Of a stretch of 64,000 bases of DNA, positions 1-20,637 are shown in pieces. The translations under genes were made by a program, and so were the position numbers. Within the stretch, counting starts at the first letter, position 1, and every line of letters begins with the position of its first letter. The notes under the pieces were generated by a model. It saw only the letters and a program-made list of their open reading frames with translations, made no database searches and was not told the DNA's origin. The DNA is taken from NCBI GenBank assembly GCA_009823395.1, contig CM020501.1, forward strand, positions 2,319,361-2,383,360. Direction: 5' to 3'. Origin of the DNA: Thamnaconus septentrionalis (taxonomy: Eukaryota; Chordata; Actinopteri; Tetraodontiformes; Monacanthidae).

Positions 1-2190
<2,190 letters not shown>

Positions 2191-2194
2191 CGAG

Positions 2195-2200
2195 TTTATT
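2195..2200 (-). terminator. ccnyl1: Candidate poly(A) signal of ccnyl1
   Basis: TTTATT on the plus strand reads AATAAA on the minus strand, about 570 bp beyond the ccnyl1 stop codon. The 3' UTR between them includes an (AAT)n run at about 2384-2404. Transcript ends are not visible in the sequence, so this is a positional inference. Confidence 0.45.
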
Positions 2201-2768
2201 TGAATTAAATAAAGTCTGGTACATTTCACAGCTATAGGAGCCTACACAGTAAGCAAAACAAAGACTGCCCTCGGTCCGTGTGCAGCGACTGCACCACGCG
2301 GCAGTTTGGCCACGTCTTCATCACAGATGATGATGAAGGAGCTGGAGAAGGAAGGGAGGAGGCGGTGCCGAGAAGAAAATAAAAATAATAATAATAATAA
2401 TAATACAAATAATTATAAGAGGAAGAATTGAACAAAAAGCTTCCTTAAGGGAGCTTTTTGCATTGAGGACTCCTTTCTGAGTTACACATTGACCGCATTT
2501 GGGGAGAAAAATAAAGAGGAAAAAAAAAATGCTGACAAGCGGCAGGTATTGACCAAATCAACCATGCTTGGGAAAAGGCAGAAAGCGGGAGCTCCTGGAC
2601 GGCGGACGCTTCATCACACTGCAATGGTGCTTCGTGGTGGCGCTCACATCCGGTGTTCTTTTTTTGTTTTGTTTTTTCTAAACGAGCAAACTCTTCGGCT
2701 ACTGAGCTATGACAAATCTTTTTTTTCCCCATTTTTAAATGCAGCTCCGTTTGACCATCGGTTCAGGC

Positions 2769-6915
<4,147 letters not shown>

Positions 6916-7701
6916 GGTCGTGGGCCTGCTGCTGTGCTGCCGCAGCCGGCTCCCATACAACCGGGGAGGGGATCACCGACCGTCGTCCTCCGCCTCCCGG
7001 CGGCACCTGCAACCTGCGCTTTGGGTGGGTCTAGCCTCAATACAAACCCACCGAGTCAGTGGCCGCTAACGGAAGGCGACGCCGCAGTAAAGTTGGGGAA
7101 AGCACTCGACGGGGTTCAGAGCCTTCATGTAAACGGTTCAGATGAGGTTCGAGGCGGCGGAAACGAGCCCGGCCGGCGAGTACGCGCGGCTATGTGTTGT
7201 TCGCCAACTGGCTAGGAGCAGTTCACCGACGTCAGCCGACATTGTTTCAGGCCGTCTGCGCCGCACAGCGCCGGCGTGAGGACGGAAGAACTTTCAACTT
7301 TGGGAGCGAACCGATAAGAGGTCATGTCTTTACCCGGAGGAGGCTGCCAACGCGGAGAGGGGAACCCCTGGCTGTGCCTCCCTCCTCCATGCTAGCTGTC
7401 GCACTTTAATCCATCCCCGGCTCCACTTCCGCCGCAGTTTAAGTCGCACTTGAAACGTTTTCCTCCTTCCTCCTTAGAATCAGTGTGGAATAGGGGCTGA
7501 GTGGACGGTAATTGAAAATAATTCAGAGGCACAAATACAGGGACAATTGCCGCCGTGTTTTTTTTTTATATACTCATGTATATAGATTAAAACATTAGCT
7601 CTCGAGGACACGTCCTAAAGTGTGTCACATCAGCGAGGCGGAAACGGTCAGAGACAGCTTCCGCCTGCTGAGTTTCAAACTAAAAGTCTGCATCATCAGC
7701 C

Positions 7702-7792
<91 letters not shown>

Positions 7793-7793
7793 G
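7702..7793. repeat. (GATA)n microsatellite, about 23 units
   Basis: An almost perfect GATA/TATC tetranucleotide array of about 92 bp lies within the divergent promoter region. Each unit contains the core of a GATA-factor site, although whether any are bound cannot be judged. Confidence 0.97.
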
Positions 7794-8010
7794 ACGTGCT
7801 TTATTGATCCCAAATTGGGAAACTACACTGTTGTAGCACTAAAAAAAAATAAAAAATGATGGTACAAAAATAGACTATACAGTAGTTACAAAAACACACT
7901 TTACTCGTATTATTACAATATATTTGTGTGTACATCTAGCCGGTCATTTAGACATGCAGTCATGGGAGAACAATAATGTTCCGTGAACGAGAGTATATAG
8001 ATCGGGAAAT

Positions 8011-8140
8011 ACATACATACATACATACATACATACATACATACATACATACATACATACATACATACATACATACATACATACATACATACATACATAC
8101 ATACATACATACATACATACATACATACATACATACATAC
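8011..8140. repeat. (CATA)n microsatellite, about 32 units
   Basis: A pure ACAT/ATGT tetranucleotide array of 130 bp ends only 120 bp before the mettl21a start codon, so it probably lies in or right next to the promoter or 5' UTR. The Met-Tyr-Val-Cys frames it creates are repeat artefacts. Confidence 0.97.
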
Positions 8141-8260
8141 AACCCAAAGTAATTAATCTCCACAAGAGGGCGGCAATGAGTCGTATATTAGTCCAGCCAG
8201 CGTCTCTCCGTTTGAGCATGCGCTATGGCCCACAAGAGGCAGTGAAGTGTTTTTACCAGC

Positions 8261-9782
<1,522 letters not shown>

Positions 9783-9829
9783 ACTTATATCATGCCATAC
9801 TTTGTCAAATTCACAACTTGTGCTACTTG

Positions 9830-9835
9830 AATAAA
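9830..9835 (+). terminator. mettl21a: Poly(A) signal of mettl21a
   Basis: AATAAA lies 48 bp after the stop codon and is followed by a T/GT-rich stretch, which gives a very short 3' UTR. No competing AATAAA occurs before it. Confidence 0.75.
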
Positions 9836-9867
9836 ATGTTTTTAATTTGTTTCTTAACTTTTGACTT

Positions 9868-9914
9868 TCATCATTATCATCATCGTCATCGTCATCGTCA
9901 TCATCATTTTCATC
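9868..9914. repeat. (CAT/CGT)n trinucleotide repeat
   Basis: An imperfect CAT/CATCGT array of about 47 bp lies just after the mettl21a poly(A) signal. Confidence 0.85.
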
Positions 9915-12589
9915 CATAGATCCTCAGAAGAGATGAGGATTCCAATTTGCAAGATTGACCATCAAAAAAAACTGCCACGATGTCCTGAAAGCAGCACATT
10001 TATCCCTCTGTTTACAGCTTTACCTGCTAAAAGCCATGACTTTGTTGGAAAGTCCGTCCAGTTCAGACGGGGGACAAAGACACAGTGCCCTCAGTGGGCG
10101 GAGCCAACACCTGGCCCCTGGCGCGGGGACACCAGATGTCTGGTACAAAACACACATTTTGTATGATCTCAGGGTAGAACTCACAGTACATTCTGGGAAC
10201 GGCATGCCCAGCCAGGACTTGGAGGCCCCCTCCGGCGTCCGGCCAAACAGGTTCAGGAGTGTAAACTCTGGGCAATTAGATAAACAAAATAAGTAAATAA
10301 ATAAATAAAGTGAACGAGGTTCTCATGGCTGCAGACGCTGCTCAAACTCCCAAGTATGCATGACACACTCTTCCCTCCTCCTGACAGCACGTTACGAGCT
10401 GTGAGGGAGGCTCTGGGTGCCAGTGCATCACACCCCTCTCCAAGCCTTCCACCCCTTCCCCCCGACACCCTGCCAACCCCTCGGGAGCTCCAAACGCATC
10501 CATCCACACTTTGGATGGATGGATGGATGGATGAAAGAGATATTTTCCGACACAAGAAATTTCACCTCTTTGTGCAACCGCTGTGATCCGATCCGATTAT
10601 TAGTGGCAGAACATCCAAAGAAAAAAAAGGTTCCTTTTAAAAAATAGTTCCTATTTCAAAAAGAAAGAAAGAAAGAAAAAAAAAAAACAGCCAAGCAGGA
10701 ACAGAGCGAAAAGTTTGGTCAAGGCAATGAAAACACAGCTGGAGCTTATCGGCAGGATCAGCTGGTCCAGCGGTTACAAGAATCAGATCTGGGAGTTCTG
10801 GAGGTTAGAGCGAGAGGACAGTTTGTTAGGACAGAATAATAAGCGTGAGGGTTCGGTGGGTGCGAGGCACAAGTCTCAAAATAAAATTTATGAAAAGTGA
10901 CCCGACGGAAATATTTTATTTTATTGTCAAAGTAAATCAGAGGTGCTGCTCCTGGCCCCGACTTGTCTGTGTTCGTAATATGTAGTATCTTAACAGCTGC
11001 GTAAACATGGCACGTTAGCTGTGATTTGTTGTTTGCTCGTCCAAAAGAGTTGTCCAAAAACACTTTGATAAATCAATTTTGAAGCTTCCCTCTGTGTTTT
11101 TTCCTTTATTTTTACTTAAGATCATTTCAAAGACTCATGAATGGAAAAGAACGCCACTCCCTTCCTTTGACACAGTGCCCCCAGCTGGACTGACATGGGA
11201 CCAGGTGACTGTCGCTGTCTTGCAAACATGCAACGAACATGAACTCTTGGATGTTGTATAATTTCCATTGGGATAATTAAATTATCTATTTATCTGTCTA
11301 TCTATTTTCTGTAGATCTATTGATCTGTTATTTTAGTGAAATACAATCTATATAATTATTTTAAAACCAACAATAATGTCAACGACATGTTTTTGCAACG
11401 CTAAATGTTAGCATTAGCTGACAGGGTTAGCATGCTAATCTTTGCACCTTGGCCGACCTCCCAGAGCCAGTCATTTGTTGCGCTTTTACAAGGAGAAATG
11501 CAGGGGCTGCACGCGAGCCAGCGCCGTACCTTGTCATTCCTGAACTCCTGAACTCCCGCGTTAGCAATTTTCTTTGGAAGGCCAAACAAGTTGACAGCCG
11601 TCAAAACCCGACCCCTTCTCGGGAGGGCCAGTGGAAATATGTGCAGCCGGTGATAGGTATTTCACCCAGGTACGACGTTTTGGAAAAACCTGACCCCTTT
11701 TGCGCAGCGCGGCCGCTGGACTGTAAATATTCAAATAGGGGAAAATTCCCACTCGGCTCTTATCAAGTGGAAAAATCAACCTGCTTTGTTTTGGTTTTGC
11801 ACGCCTCCTCCTCTGTGTGTTTTTCCCTTTTTTTTCCTCTCTGTCTGCCTGCCTCACAAAGAGCGCTGTTATTTTCTCAAGACTGATTACAGCAGAGTGA
11901 CGGGTTTAATCTGCTGTAGCAGCAGGTGCTTATTAACCGTGCCTTACGACGGCAACGTTGTCATCCTGGCAGGGCAGGCGACCAATAGGAAGTGTCAGGG
12001 TGGAGGGTGCTGGGAGGGGGTGGGGGGTTGGAAGCAGCCTAGCATTATGCACGCTAATCTGGATTGAGCCGCCGATAAGGCTCCTCGTGATAAGACAAGC
12101 GATAATTAGGGTTGGAAACAGAACATTTGGAAGAAAAAAAAAACCTGCACTGTTTCGAGGGTCAACCCCCCCCCCCCCCACCACCACCACCACCACCCGC
12201 ACCCCTACCCATCCCAAACGGTGCAGCTGTTCCCGTGTGGAAGGCGGCAGTGGGACCCTGTGAAAACTCCCGACACGCTCGCCCGGCTCCCGTCTGGCTT
12301 CACGCTCGTGTGAAATCTCTCCGGAACAGCGAGCGTGCATCAGGGGAGCTCATCAGCTCCAGCACTGACGTACGTTTCCACAGCCGTGGGAGGATTCGGC
12401 TCTCACGAGCTTATGGACGAGAGTGGGAGCAGCGTGTGATGGCAGGGAATTTGTTTTTTCCCCCTTTTTTTTTTAAAGTACACACTTTGGTTCATTACTT
12501 TGCTCTCAAGTTTTTGTTGTTGTTGTTGTTCTTCTTCTTCTTCTTCTTCTACTACTTTTTTTTTTTCAACTCATTTTATTTTTTTTGCC

Positions 12590-12690
12590 TATTGCACCGT
12601 GGGTCTGAGAGGACTGAAATTTCATTCATGACGAATGTCCAGTATGTATGCCATCTTTGACAATAAAGTTGAGTTGAGTTGAGTTGAGTT
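12590..12690 (+). mobile_element. 3' tail of a truncated L2/CR1-like non-LTR element
   Basis: The text CTGAAATTTCATTC, then GACAATAAAGTTGAGTTGAG with a GAGTT pentamer repeated four times at 12671-12690, is the usual 3' end layout of fish L2/CR1-type LINEs, which end in short tandem repeats and not in poly(A). No reverse transcriptase frame is upstream, so this is a heavily 5'-truncated copy. Confidence 0.6.
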
Positions 12691-15058
12691 CTTCTTCTGC
12701 TACTTCCCGTCAGGTGCAGATGTAGAAACCAGCAGGGATGATGGAAAAGTGTCCAACGAGACGTGATCATCATGGGGCTGCCCTGGAGTCTGGAGGTGAG
12801 CTTTTCAAGCAGGGCGTTTGGTGACTTCACATCCAAGATTTCTGTCGCCCTCCTCAATGCAGAAATAATCTGGTGCGATAATCATCTCTGAACCGTTGGA
12901 GAATCCTGCAGTTTGAGTCTCGGCTGAGACTCTTCGGCCAGCAGCCGTGGTGTCTCTGGAAACAGCAGGAGCCTCCAGCCAAATTAAAACCACAGGACAC
13001 AGGCATCATAACTCAACCGGATGATCGGAAACCTTCAAAACGTCGGCCAGTGTAGAAGAATTATGGTTAATTATTGTTTAAAACATAAAAGTGTGCTTGG
13101 TTTGCTCAATTTTGGCCGCCAGACTAGTTGTTTTCTCCACAAGGTAGCTTGCAAAGCTGAGGTAACTGTTCCACCACAATTACCAAAGCTTCATAATTCT
13201 TTCATGTACACATTTCAGGGGTGTAATGTTGCATCCCTGGAATGATATCTGGCATACAGCGACGCTAACGGTGGTTGGGTCAGAGACGTAGCTTAACAGC
13301 TAATAATGATGGCTGTTAAGCTGTTTAGAAACTATTTTTATAGTTGTAATGCGTGATTTGCTGCCGACAGGCAGCGCTCCCCTCTCATAAAGTCATAATA
13401 AAAAGAGGTGGGTTAGGGGAGAAAGAAGAAGGCCTTGCAATCCAGGAAGCTGTCATAAAAGCAAACAGAACAAAAAGTGGCCGAGTCGAGCCGATCGCAG
13501 GTTTAGCGCAGCGCTGAAAGAATTCCAACCATGGCAGGAACGGTGTATGGAGAAGGAGAGAGTGGGGGAGGAGGAGAAAAAGGTCACCTGCTAGGGAAAA
13601 AAAACAAGCCATCATAAATGGGGAGACTCCCAAAGTTGAGTCATGTTGGTGCATAAGTGTTCTTTTTACGATAGTAAGGAGCCACGGAAAACTGTTATCC
13701 TCCAGCCACCACATTTGGACCTGCCCACAGTTTTGTTTTTGTTTTTTTTAACATTGCTTCACTAACACTTATTTTTTTTGTTTTATTGTTTGACTTTCAT
13801 TTTTTTCAGGGATATTAATGCGATCCGGTGCCTTTGGGTCTGGCTGGAACCTAAAGGTGAACACATCTTCCAGCCACGGTATGCAGATGTGAAACACACC
13901 AGACTCACCGATATTTTTCCTTCCCTTTCTTTCTTTCCAGGATTATAAGACCTTCTTGGCTTTGTGCGGCTTCCTGAGAGATCCGGTAAAAAATTAGCAG
14001 CGTGGATGAACGCGACCACCGCCGCTTATTTCCTGCGTCTCCGGCGGCGGCAGCCGATTCCGTTACACAACCATTATTTAGTCTGTGTCCTCGGCCAACG
14101 CTAATAAAAATCTGAGACAATCTCCTCTGCACGTCCTGCTCACAGAGCAAGCACACAGTGGGGGGAACAAAAAAAGTTTCCACCTCTTTATCCTTAAACA
14201 TCTTTAGATGTTACAGTAACCATTTGCCAGAAATCCCTGCACGTGTAAACTGCTAAATGTCCGCTTTTCCTTTTTTATTTTTTTGTCTTTTAGCAAAAAT
14301 TGTTTTGTTGGACACAGGAAGAAATTGAGACGCCGCTGTATTTGCATCTGCAGTGTGGAATGGGCCTGGGTTGACCTTTTGACCCCAGAGGTGATGTTAA
14401 CTCCAGTTTTTCTACCAGAAACTAGACTAGCCTAGCCAAGAGAAATCCATCCGACCCAATTTAGGTTTCGTCGGGTTCGACATCAAAGAGGCACTGGCAG
14501 AGTTTCGGGTGCACAACATTTTTCTTCTAGGACAAGACAGATTAACGGAGGACAGTCCCTTCTCCTACTTCTTTTTCAACTGCTTCCAAACCGGGATCAC
14601 ATTACCGGCTGACTGGTCCAAGTTTACAGGTGCCAAGTGTCAGAATGAAGTGTAAGTCTCCAAACTGGCAAAAGCACCATAATCATTGGCGTTATCATTA
14701 GAAGTATTAGTATGATTACTTTAGAGGAGGAGCAGAGAAGCCGATGGCTTCCATCCACTGAGCTCATCGTGGGGAACAACCACTTAGGATGAGATATAAG
14801 GTCTAATAATGTTATATAAAATGTTACGTAATGCCTTTCCAGGGCTCTGCAGGAGCCTGAAGTCGAGCAAAATAATCCTGGCAGTGTCATAAAGAGGAAG
14901 ATGGGGATGTCGACACTGCGTTACGTAAAGATTAAAAAAAAAAGTGAGGAGCGATGTCGCAGAGGAGCAGCAAAAAAAAAACTGGAGAAACTGTAACCAT
15001 GATGACAGTGGGGAACATAAAGGCACACACTGAGATTTGAGAACAAGGCTCTTGTTGG

Positions 15059-15240
15059 ATGTCATTGTGTAAATGCATTGTATCATATTGTCTCATTGTG
15101 TCATTGCTTGTATCATTTTGTATTATTGTATTGTTCTGTCTCATTGTATCATTGCATTGTATCATCTTGCCTCATTGTATCATTGCATTGTCTCATTTTG
15201 TATCATCGTGCTGTTTCGATTCATTGTATCATTGTACCGT
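15059..15240. repeat. Degenerate minisatellite based on TCATTGTA
   Basis: The block repeats variants of TCATTGTATCATTGCATTG with a rough higher-order period of 30-36 bp over about 180 bp. Open frames on both strands here are produced by the repeat and are not taken as genes. Confidence 0.75.
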
Positions 15241-18200
15241 AAACATTGGAGACATTCCATGCCAAACAATGGAATACACAGGCAAGCTAGCTTGCGATTA
15301 GCTGGTTGGTATCTGGCGTTAAAACACATTTTTTCTGGCATGTGCACGTGGCCCGAGACAGATGTACTGTATCTACGGCTTCCTGCAATCCGTCCCTTCG
15401 CTCATCAGAAACTGTCGGAAGTTGCCTGAAGCGACACATGCAGCGGCCTAGCGACGCACCTGTGGAGCCAGGTACTCAACAGCCTGTGGTTTCCCACTCA
15501 GCAGCTCCCAGGTGGCAAGCCGAGCCGGCGGAGGTGGTTTAGTTTTTTGTTTTTTTTCTTTCGCCAGACAGCTCAGCAAAATGAGGCGACTGGATGAGGA
15601 AACAGGAAACCCATGAGTCACCCGGGATCGTCTCTCTCTGTCTGGGGGGCCTTTTGTTCAGTCTGCTGCCGGACATGAGACAGATCTTCAACGTTTCTCT
15701 TTACCAAACTGACAAAAGGAAGGGAAAAACAATACAGTCCAAGTGTCTGGTAGTCTTGGCAGACTGCTACTGACTGCTACTCCCCCCCTCCCAACCCAAC
15801 CCCCAGGTCCTCTCACCAGGCTGCTTGTGTCTATACTAGTGACCCTTGGAGGAAGCTGTAGAGAGTCACCACCTCTCCTCGTCTTCCTGAGGTCGGCCTG
15901 GAATACAGTGAAGGTTGAGGATTGCTGTCAGTTGCACTCACTTAGCGTTTCCGAGAGTCCGGTGGCATGATAAAGAAATTCCAAACCTGCCATAGGTTTA
16001 AGCCGTTTTCAGGCACTACGTCAAGATTGTTTTCAACTGGTATTTGGCTTTTGCCCCACATTAATAAAGCACAAGTCCCATTTTCATTTTTTCAAACTCA
16101 CCAAGCCGCTTTTTTTGTTGGGATACAAATATTTGCATTTGCTTGTTGACTCGCCATCAGCGCAGCAGGCTGCGGTCAACACGTCCCTCCTCCGCCTCAT
16201 CCATCATTCCCAACAAAGCCTGATTTACAGTGTCAACAGGCAAGACTTTGTCCCACCCCAAGAGCAGGAAAATCACTTGCATGTAGCTAGCTTCTTGTTT
16301 TCACCTGCTGCCGTGGTAGAATTTGGAATATTTTTGAGGCGGCAGAGGGGCCGAAGCCAAAGTTGCGAGAAACCCGGCATCCACACAAAACGCTGCCACT
16401 TCAGTTTTGTCCTACAGTGTGGAAAGGCTGTGATGATGGAGTCTCTGATGACAGCGCTGCAGTCCACACATACTTGAGAGGCCCTTCCTCTGGCCTGAGC
16501 CTGGACAAGTTTGCATAGTTTTCCCTCATTTCCCTCCTTTATTATACATTTTTTTAAAATACAGTGTCATCTGCATAGTTCATCACCTGACTATTTTATC
16601 TCCTAAATCTTGGGGTGTGTTAATTTTTACCTCTCCTTAAAAGGAAGTTCGACAAGGTGGACAATGAGGCCGAAACTGAGCTCATCAGTTTGCCTGCTTC
16701 AAGATCTGACTGTCCTGGCCTGTTTTTGTTTGTTTCGTTTTTGTTTATGTTTTTGGAGGTACTGTCATATTATTTTATTTTTTCAGTGAGAAGATGACTG
16801 CTTGTTGATCTCAGCTACTGTTTCCTGTGTCCAAAAAAGAGATACATGATGTTCTTTTTAGTTGGGTCAAATTGGACTGACTCAACATTCTCGGTTCTCC
16901 CCTAATTAGTTCCAGGAACGTTTGTCTTTCCAGGAATTAATGAAGTGCGACTGGCGAAATGAGGTGAAGAAAAAACATTTTTACCTACCCCTCTAGCCCT
17001 AGTTACTTTTTACACCTGCCAAAACTTTTGCTAATTAGCACATCATGCCATCCACCCATTTGGAACCTCATCCGGTGTTTTGTTTTGACGTGTCTGTCTG
17101 CCTCTGTCGGTCTTTCCATCACAAAACAAGGTAGCCTCAGGTCATCCGTCATCCTACCACAGAATGAACCTGAACCTCACCTTTTGCATGCAGGGCACAG
17201 GAAGCTAAGCTGTTTACCTTCACGTGTGGCACATGTCCAGGCCGTGTCAGAGGCCCCCGTGTAGCTCTCAAGGGGTCCAGCGGTAACAGTTTAGAGGTGC
17301 TTCTCTGTGAGGGGAGGACCAGGGGTTTAGTCCCACAAAGGTTTTTATCACGGTACCTGGTTTGGTTCTCGGCTTCCCGCAACAACACACTGCAGCATCC
17401 CGAGAGCCGTGGATGCAGCTTTCCCTCGTGCTCCCCTCGCAGTTAAATCTTTTCTTTTTCCCGTTTGTACAGTAGACATGGTGTTCTGCATGTTTAGGGA
17501 AAAAAAACGCACAACCTCCCACACAACCATCTGCTATCGTGCCTGAGCCTTTGGAACGCGTTTACATTGCGCTCATTGCACGTCAGATCCCTCTGATCCT
17601 GCAGAAGTTTGCTCAGATAAACTTTCTTTTCCTGGAGCTTTTCCTGAACTAGTTCGATGCATCATGGTTTTTTTTTTCTTTGCTATCACGTCTGTCGTGG
17701 AGAAATTACAGGGGGGTGGGGGGGTGTAGCGAGTGGGGTATTACGACGCTGCAGCGGGCAGATAACGAGCCTCCCTCCCCTCACTGTCCTCCCGCCTCTC
17801 GCTCTCATCTGCCGTAAGAGGATCTTGCGCCTGGATTTCGGGGCCCGGTGGCAGCTGTACAAGGCAGCGAGCTCCCAAGCTGCGCTCTATCTGTTTGCTT
17901 TGGATACTGGTGTTGTTACAAAACCTCCCTGCAAGAGGATAATATTTCTTTGTAATTAATAGCAGCCTGCCTCGGTCTTCCTGGCCGAGTGGAAGGAAGC
18001 CGGTTCACAAACAGACGTTGCTGCTGCTGCTGCTACTGCTGCTGCTGCTGGGAGACGGAAAACTCGGCTTTCCTGCCAACCGTTTGCCTGGTTGGATCAG
18101 CAGGTTGGAGATCAACTGTGGAGCCCTTCTGCAGTAGAGTAGGAGGAGAGGTCCATCCTAATTCTGAACATCTTCTCCTTCTTCTGATTCAACCAAAATT

Positions 18201-18280
18201 GAAATTTCATCAACCCCTGCACGGGTTGCAGCAAAAGTGCTTCTTGCATGATACTCATCTTGACCATCTTTTTTTTTGCA

Positions 18281-18486
18281 GAATTAAATCTTCACGTTCT
18301 TACACTAAATCACATTTTGCAGCACAGCTTGGAAAAGCCCTAACAGAATACATTAAAGATGATAAACCAACCTTGATTGGCATTGACTCAGATTTCCAGC
18401 TCGGAGAGCCTGTTGGGTTTGAAATTCTCAGAACATTGATCTCATCTGGCAGTTCTCAGGTTCGACAACCTGCTGATCAGTCCTAA
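18281..18486 (+). other. Unassigned open segment with an exon-like left border
   Basis: After a T-rich tract and TTTTTGCAG at 18272-18281, a frame stays open for about 68 codons to a TAA at 18484-18486. The peptide contains KSHFAAQLGKALTEYI and LIGIDSDFQLGEPVGFEIL, which look protein-like in composition. I do not recognise the family. It could be the last exon of an unknown gene, a fragment of a retrocopy or transposon, or chance. No upstream exon was found. Confidence 0.25.
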
Positions 18487-19973
18487 AAGATCCAATCTGA
18501 ATAGTTTTCCCACCAAAGGATCAATCATCACTGCACAGAGCGAAGGCTCATCAGCTCATCATCCAACTGTCCTATGACAATCCCTCCCCGAAACATTTTC
18601 TACCAGGATCTAATACTGGTAGAGGAGTAGAATGGAAGAATGAGTTTTTCACCTTTCCTTTGGAGATCGCGCTAAAGTCCCACATGACCCACGCAGCCTG
18701 GGGATTGGGGGCCCTGCTGTAGAGAAAGTCCTCAAAGTGCTTCCTTATATTTCTACATGACTGAAAACCCAGAGGATACAAACTGCAGAGTGTCCTGACC
18801 AAACCTCTACAGGCACGGCCGAAACATTTTTACTCGCAAGTCCAGATAAAAAAAAATAATAACGGTTATTGTATCCACGTCCTCGGCCCCTTATCTAATG
18901 TTACCGGGTTCACTGAGTTGGCCCGCTGTTGAGCGACGATGAGAACTGGCACAGCCACGAGTACATGCAGTAAAAAAAAAAAAAAAAGAGAGGAATAATC
19001 CTGCAGAAATGCCACTGTCTAAAGCCGTAATCCTGATAAGCTGTGAGACTCTCGCTTTGAAACATACAACCCCAAAAAAGGAAAAAAAAAAACGACCCTA
19101 AGATGTTAGCTGAACTCTAAATCCAGGCGCCTTGTGTGTATATTTGGAAATCCGGGGGGAAGATTTTAGATGATTTATCACCCCTCCGGCCCAACATAAG
19201 CAAAAGGGCTCCTGGCGAGCGGTGTCTTTGGAGGATAACTTGTTCTTTCAACAGTTTTTATTGTATTCATTTATTTAATTAATCATTCATTCTATCAAAT
19301 GTATTACTATTATTATCAGTTAAAAGACCCATAAGACACAATTTTTCTTTAATTTTGAAATCTATGTACATTTTTGTTTGCACAATTAAGAAACAAATTT
19401 CTAGTCCTATTACACCATAGGCAAAAAAAAACCAAAAAAAAACATTGATGCGCACGTGACACACAACCGGCCGTTGGCCAAAACAAGCATGGCACTGTGT
19501 TTGTGTGTGTGTCTGTGTGTTTGTGTCGTGCCGTGTCCCACCTGACAGGCGTCCGTCAACTCCTGCACTGTGATTGCAGGCAGCGCCAAGCAGGGTGAGT
19601 CAGGCAGCGGTTGTGGCGGCGGCGCTCCCGATGTGTCATCACAGCCGAGGTGGGCTCTATTAAGACGTGTCAGTGACAGCTCAGTGAAAGGTTTGTTTTG
19701 GTGCCGGGTCAGAGAGAGACAGAGACAGAGAGGCAAACCTCATAAACACACAACGCAGGTGTGGAACATTTTCAAAAAACTTGGAGCAGTGGGGCGCTAG
19801 CGAGCAGCGTAAGGACGTGTTTTGACAGAGCTCTCGACAGGAGCGAACCTTTTTTTGAAAATAATTATTTTAAAAATAACTTTGAACGAACCAATCTATC
19901 TCTAGCAACTATATAAAGCCAAGGAAACACGCAGACAGTTTCATCTTTTTCAATAACATAAAACAACTGCAAA

Positions 19974-20637
19974 ATGCCGAAAGGAAAACGCAGCAAGAAG
20001 GAGGCCTCTGTTCAAGCCTCGGACCCGATTGAAAATACATCCACAAACAGAGAATCTTCGGATGAGGAGACTACAGACCTATCTACTACCATGGCTGCCA
20101 TTGCAAACTCTGAAAACAAAATCCTGGCACGGATTGACTCAAGTACAGCTGACTTGAACACAAATAAATAAAAGAAGGTTATGGGTCGTGCGAGGGACAG
20201 CGGCCCACAGCAAGTATCGCTAAACTACTGCAAGAACTATGGAGTCTTAACTTTACCCCAACCCTGGATGCAGCGTACCGCGGCGCCTGACGTGCTAACG
20301 ACGGGGGCCCACCCAGAGTCATTGTGATCAAATTCCATTACCTGGTGGAACGGGATGAGGTCCTTCGCAATGTGGCCCACTCGGCGCCGCTGACTCAGGA
20401 CGACAGGAGAGTGAGCATCTTCCCAGACTACACGGCGACGGTGGCGAAGAAGAGAGCGGCATTTGCCGAAGCTAAACGTCTGCTACGGAACTGCGAGAAT
20501 ATCAAGTTCGGTATCCGGTTCCCTGCCGTGCTCCGCATTACCAATTGAGCCGGTCAGGAGAAGCGGTTTGAGGATCCAGCGACAGTGGTGGAATACATAA
20601 AAAAGAACTTGAAGCCCAAGGACACGGTAAATTGACT
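19974..20637 (+). pseudogene. LINE ORF1 remnant (L1 ORF1p-like)
   Basis: ATG at 19974 opens a 65-codon lysine-rich frame (starts MPKGKRSKKE) ending in a stop at 20169-20171. After a broken stretch, from about 20312, a second segment carries RVIVIKFHYLVERDEVL and DRRVSIFPDYTATVAKKR, which match the RNA-binding and C-terminal region of L1 ORF1 proteins. It is cut by a stop at 20546-20548, and the reading then continues to about 20635. In active elements this protein coats the LINE RNA and acts as a chaperone; here it is destroyed by stops and a deletion of the coiled-coil part. Confidence 0.75.

Larger units (their letters stand above)
6916..8260. promoter_or_regulatory. Shared intergenic promoter region of ccnyl1 and mettl21a
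   Basis: The start codons of the two genes face away from each other, 1345 bp apart. The part next to ccnyl1 (about 6916-7440) is GC- and CpG-rich, as expected for a CpG-island promoter. The part nearer mettl21a holds two tetranucleotide arrays. No TATA box is evident for either gene. Promoter function is inferred from position and base composition only. Confidence 0.5.
9915..19901. other. Gene-poor intergenic stretch
   Basis: I see no set of exons with consistent phase and no known protein family. It contains a LINE 3' tail near 12.6 kb, a degenerate minisatellite near 15.1 kb, small simple repeats ((GATG)n at about 10512, (GTT/CTT)n at about 12513-12550) and two unassigned open segments described separately. 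Regulatory elements for the flanking genes may be here but cannot be seen directly. Confidence 0.4.

Noticed and set aside
7702..8140. Possible CRISPR-like or other regular spaced array
   Set aside because: The regularity is simple tetranucleotide repetition with no spacers; CRISPR arrays do not occur in vertebrate nuclear DNA.
12112..12660. 182-codon plus-strand frame with Pro-rich and Phe/Leu-rich runs
   Set aside because: It is driven by a C-run, a CCA array, a GTT/CTT array and a LINE 3' tail; no splice context or family motif.
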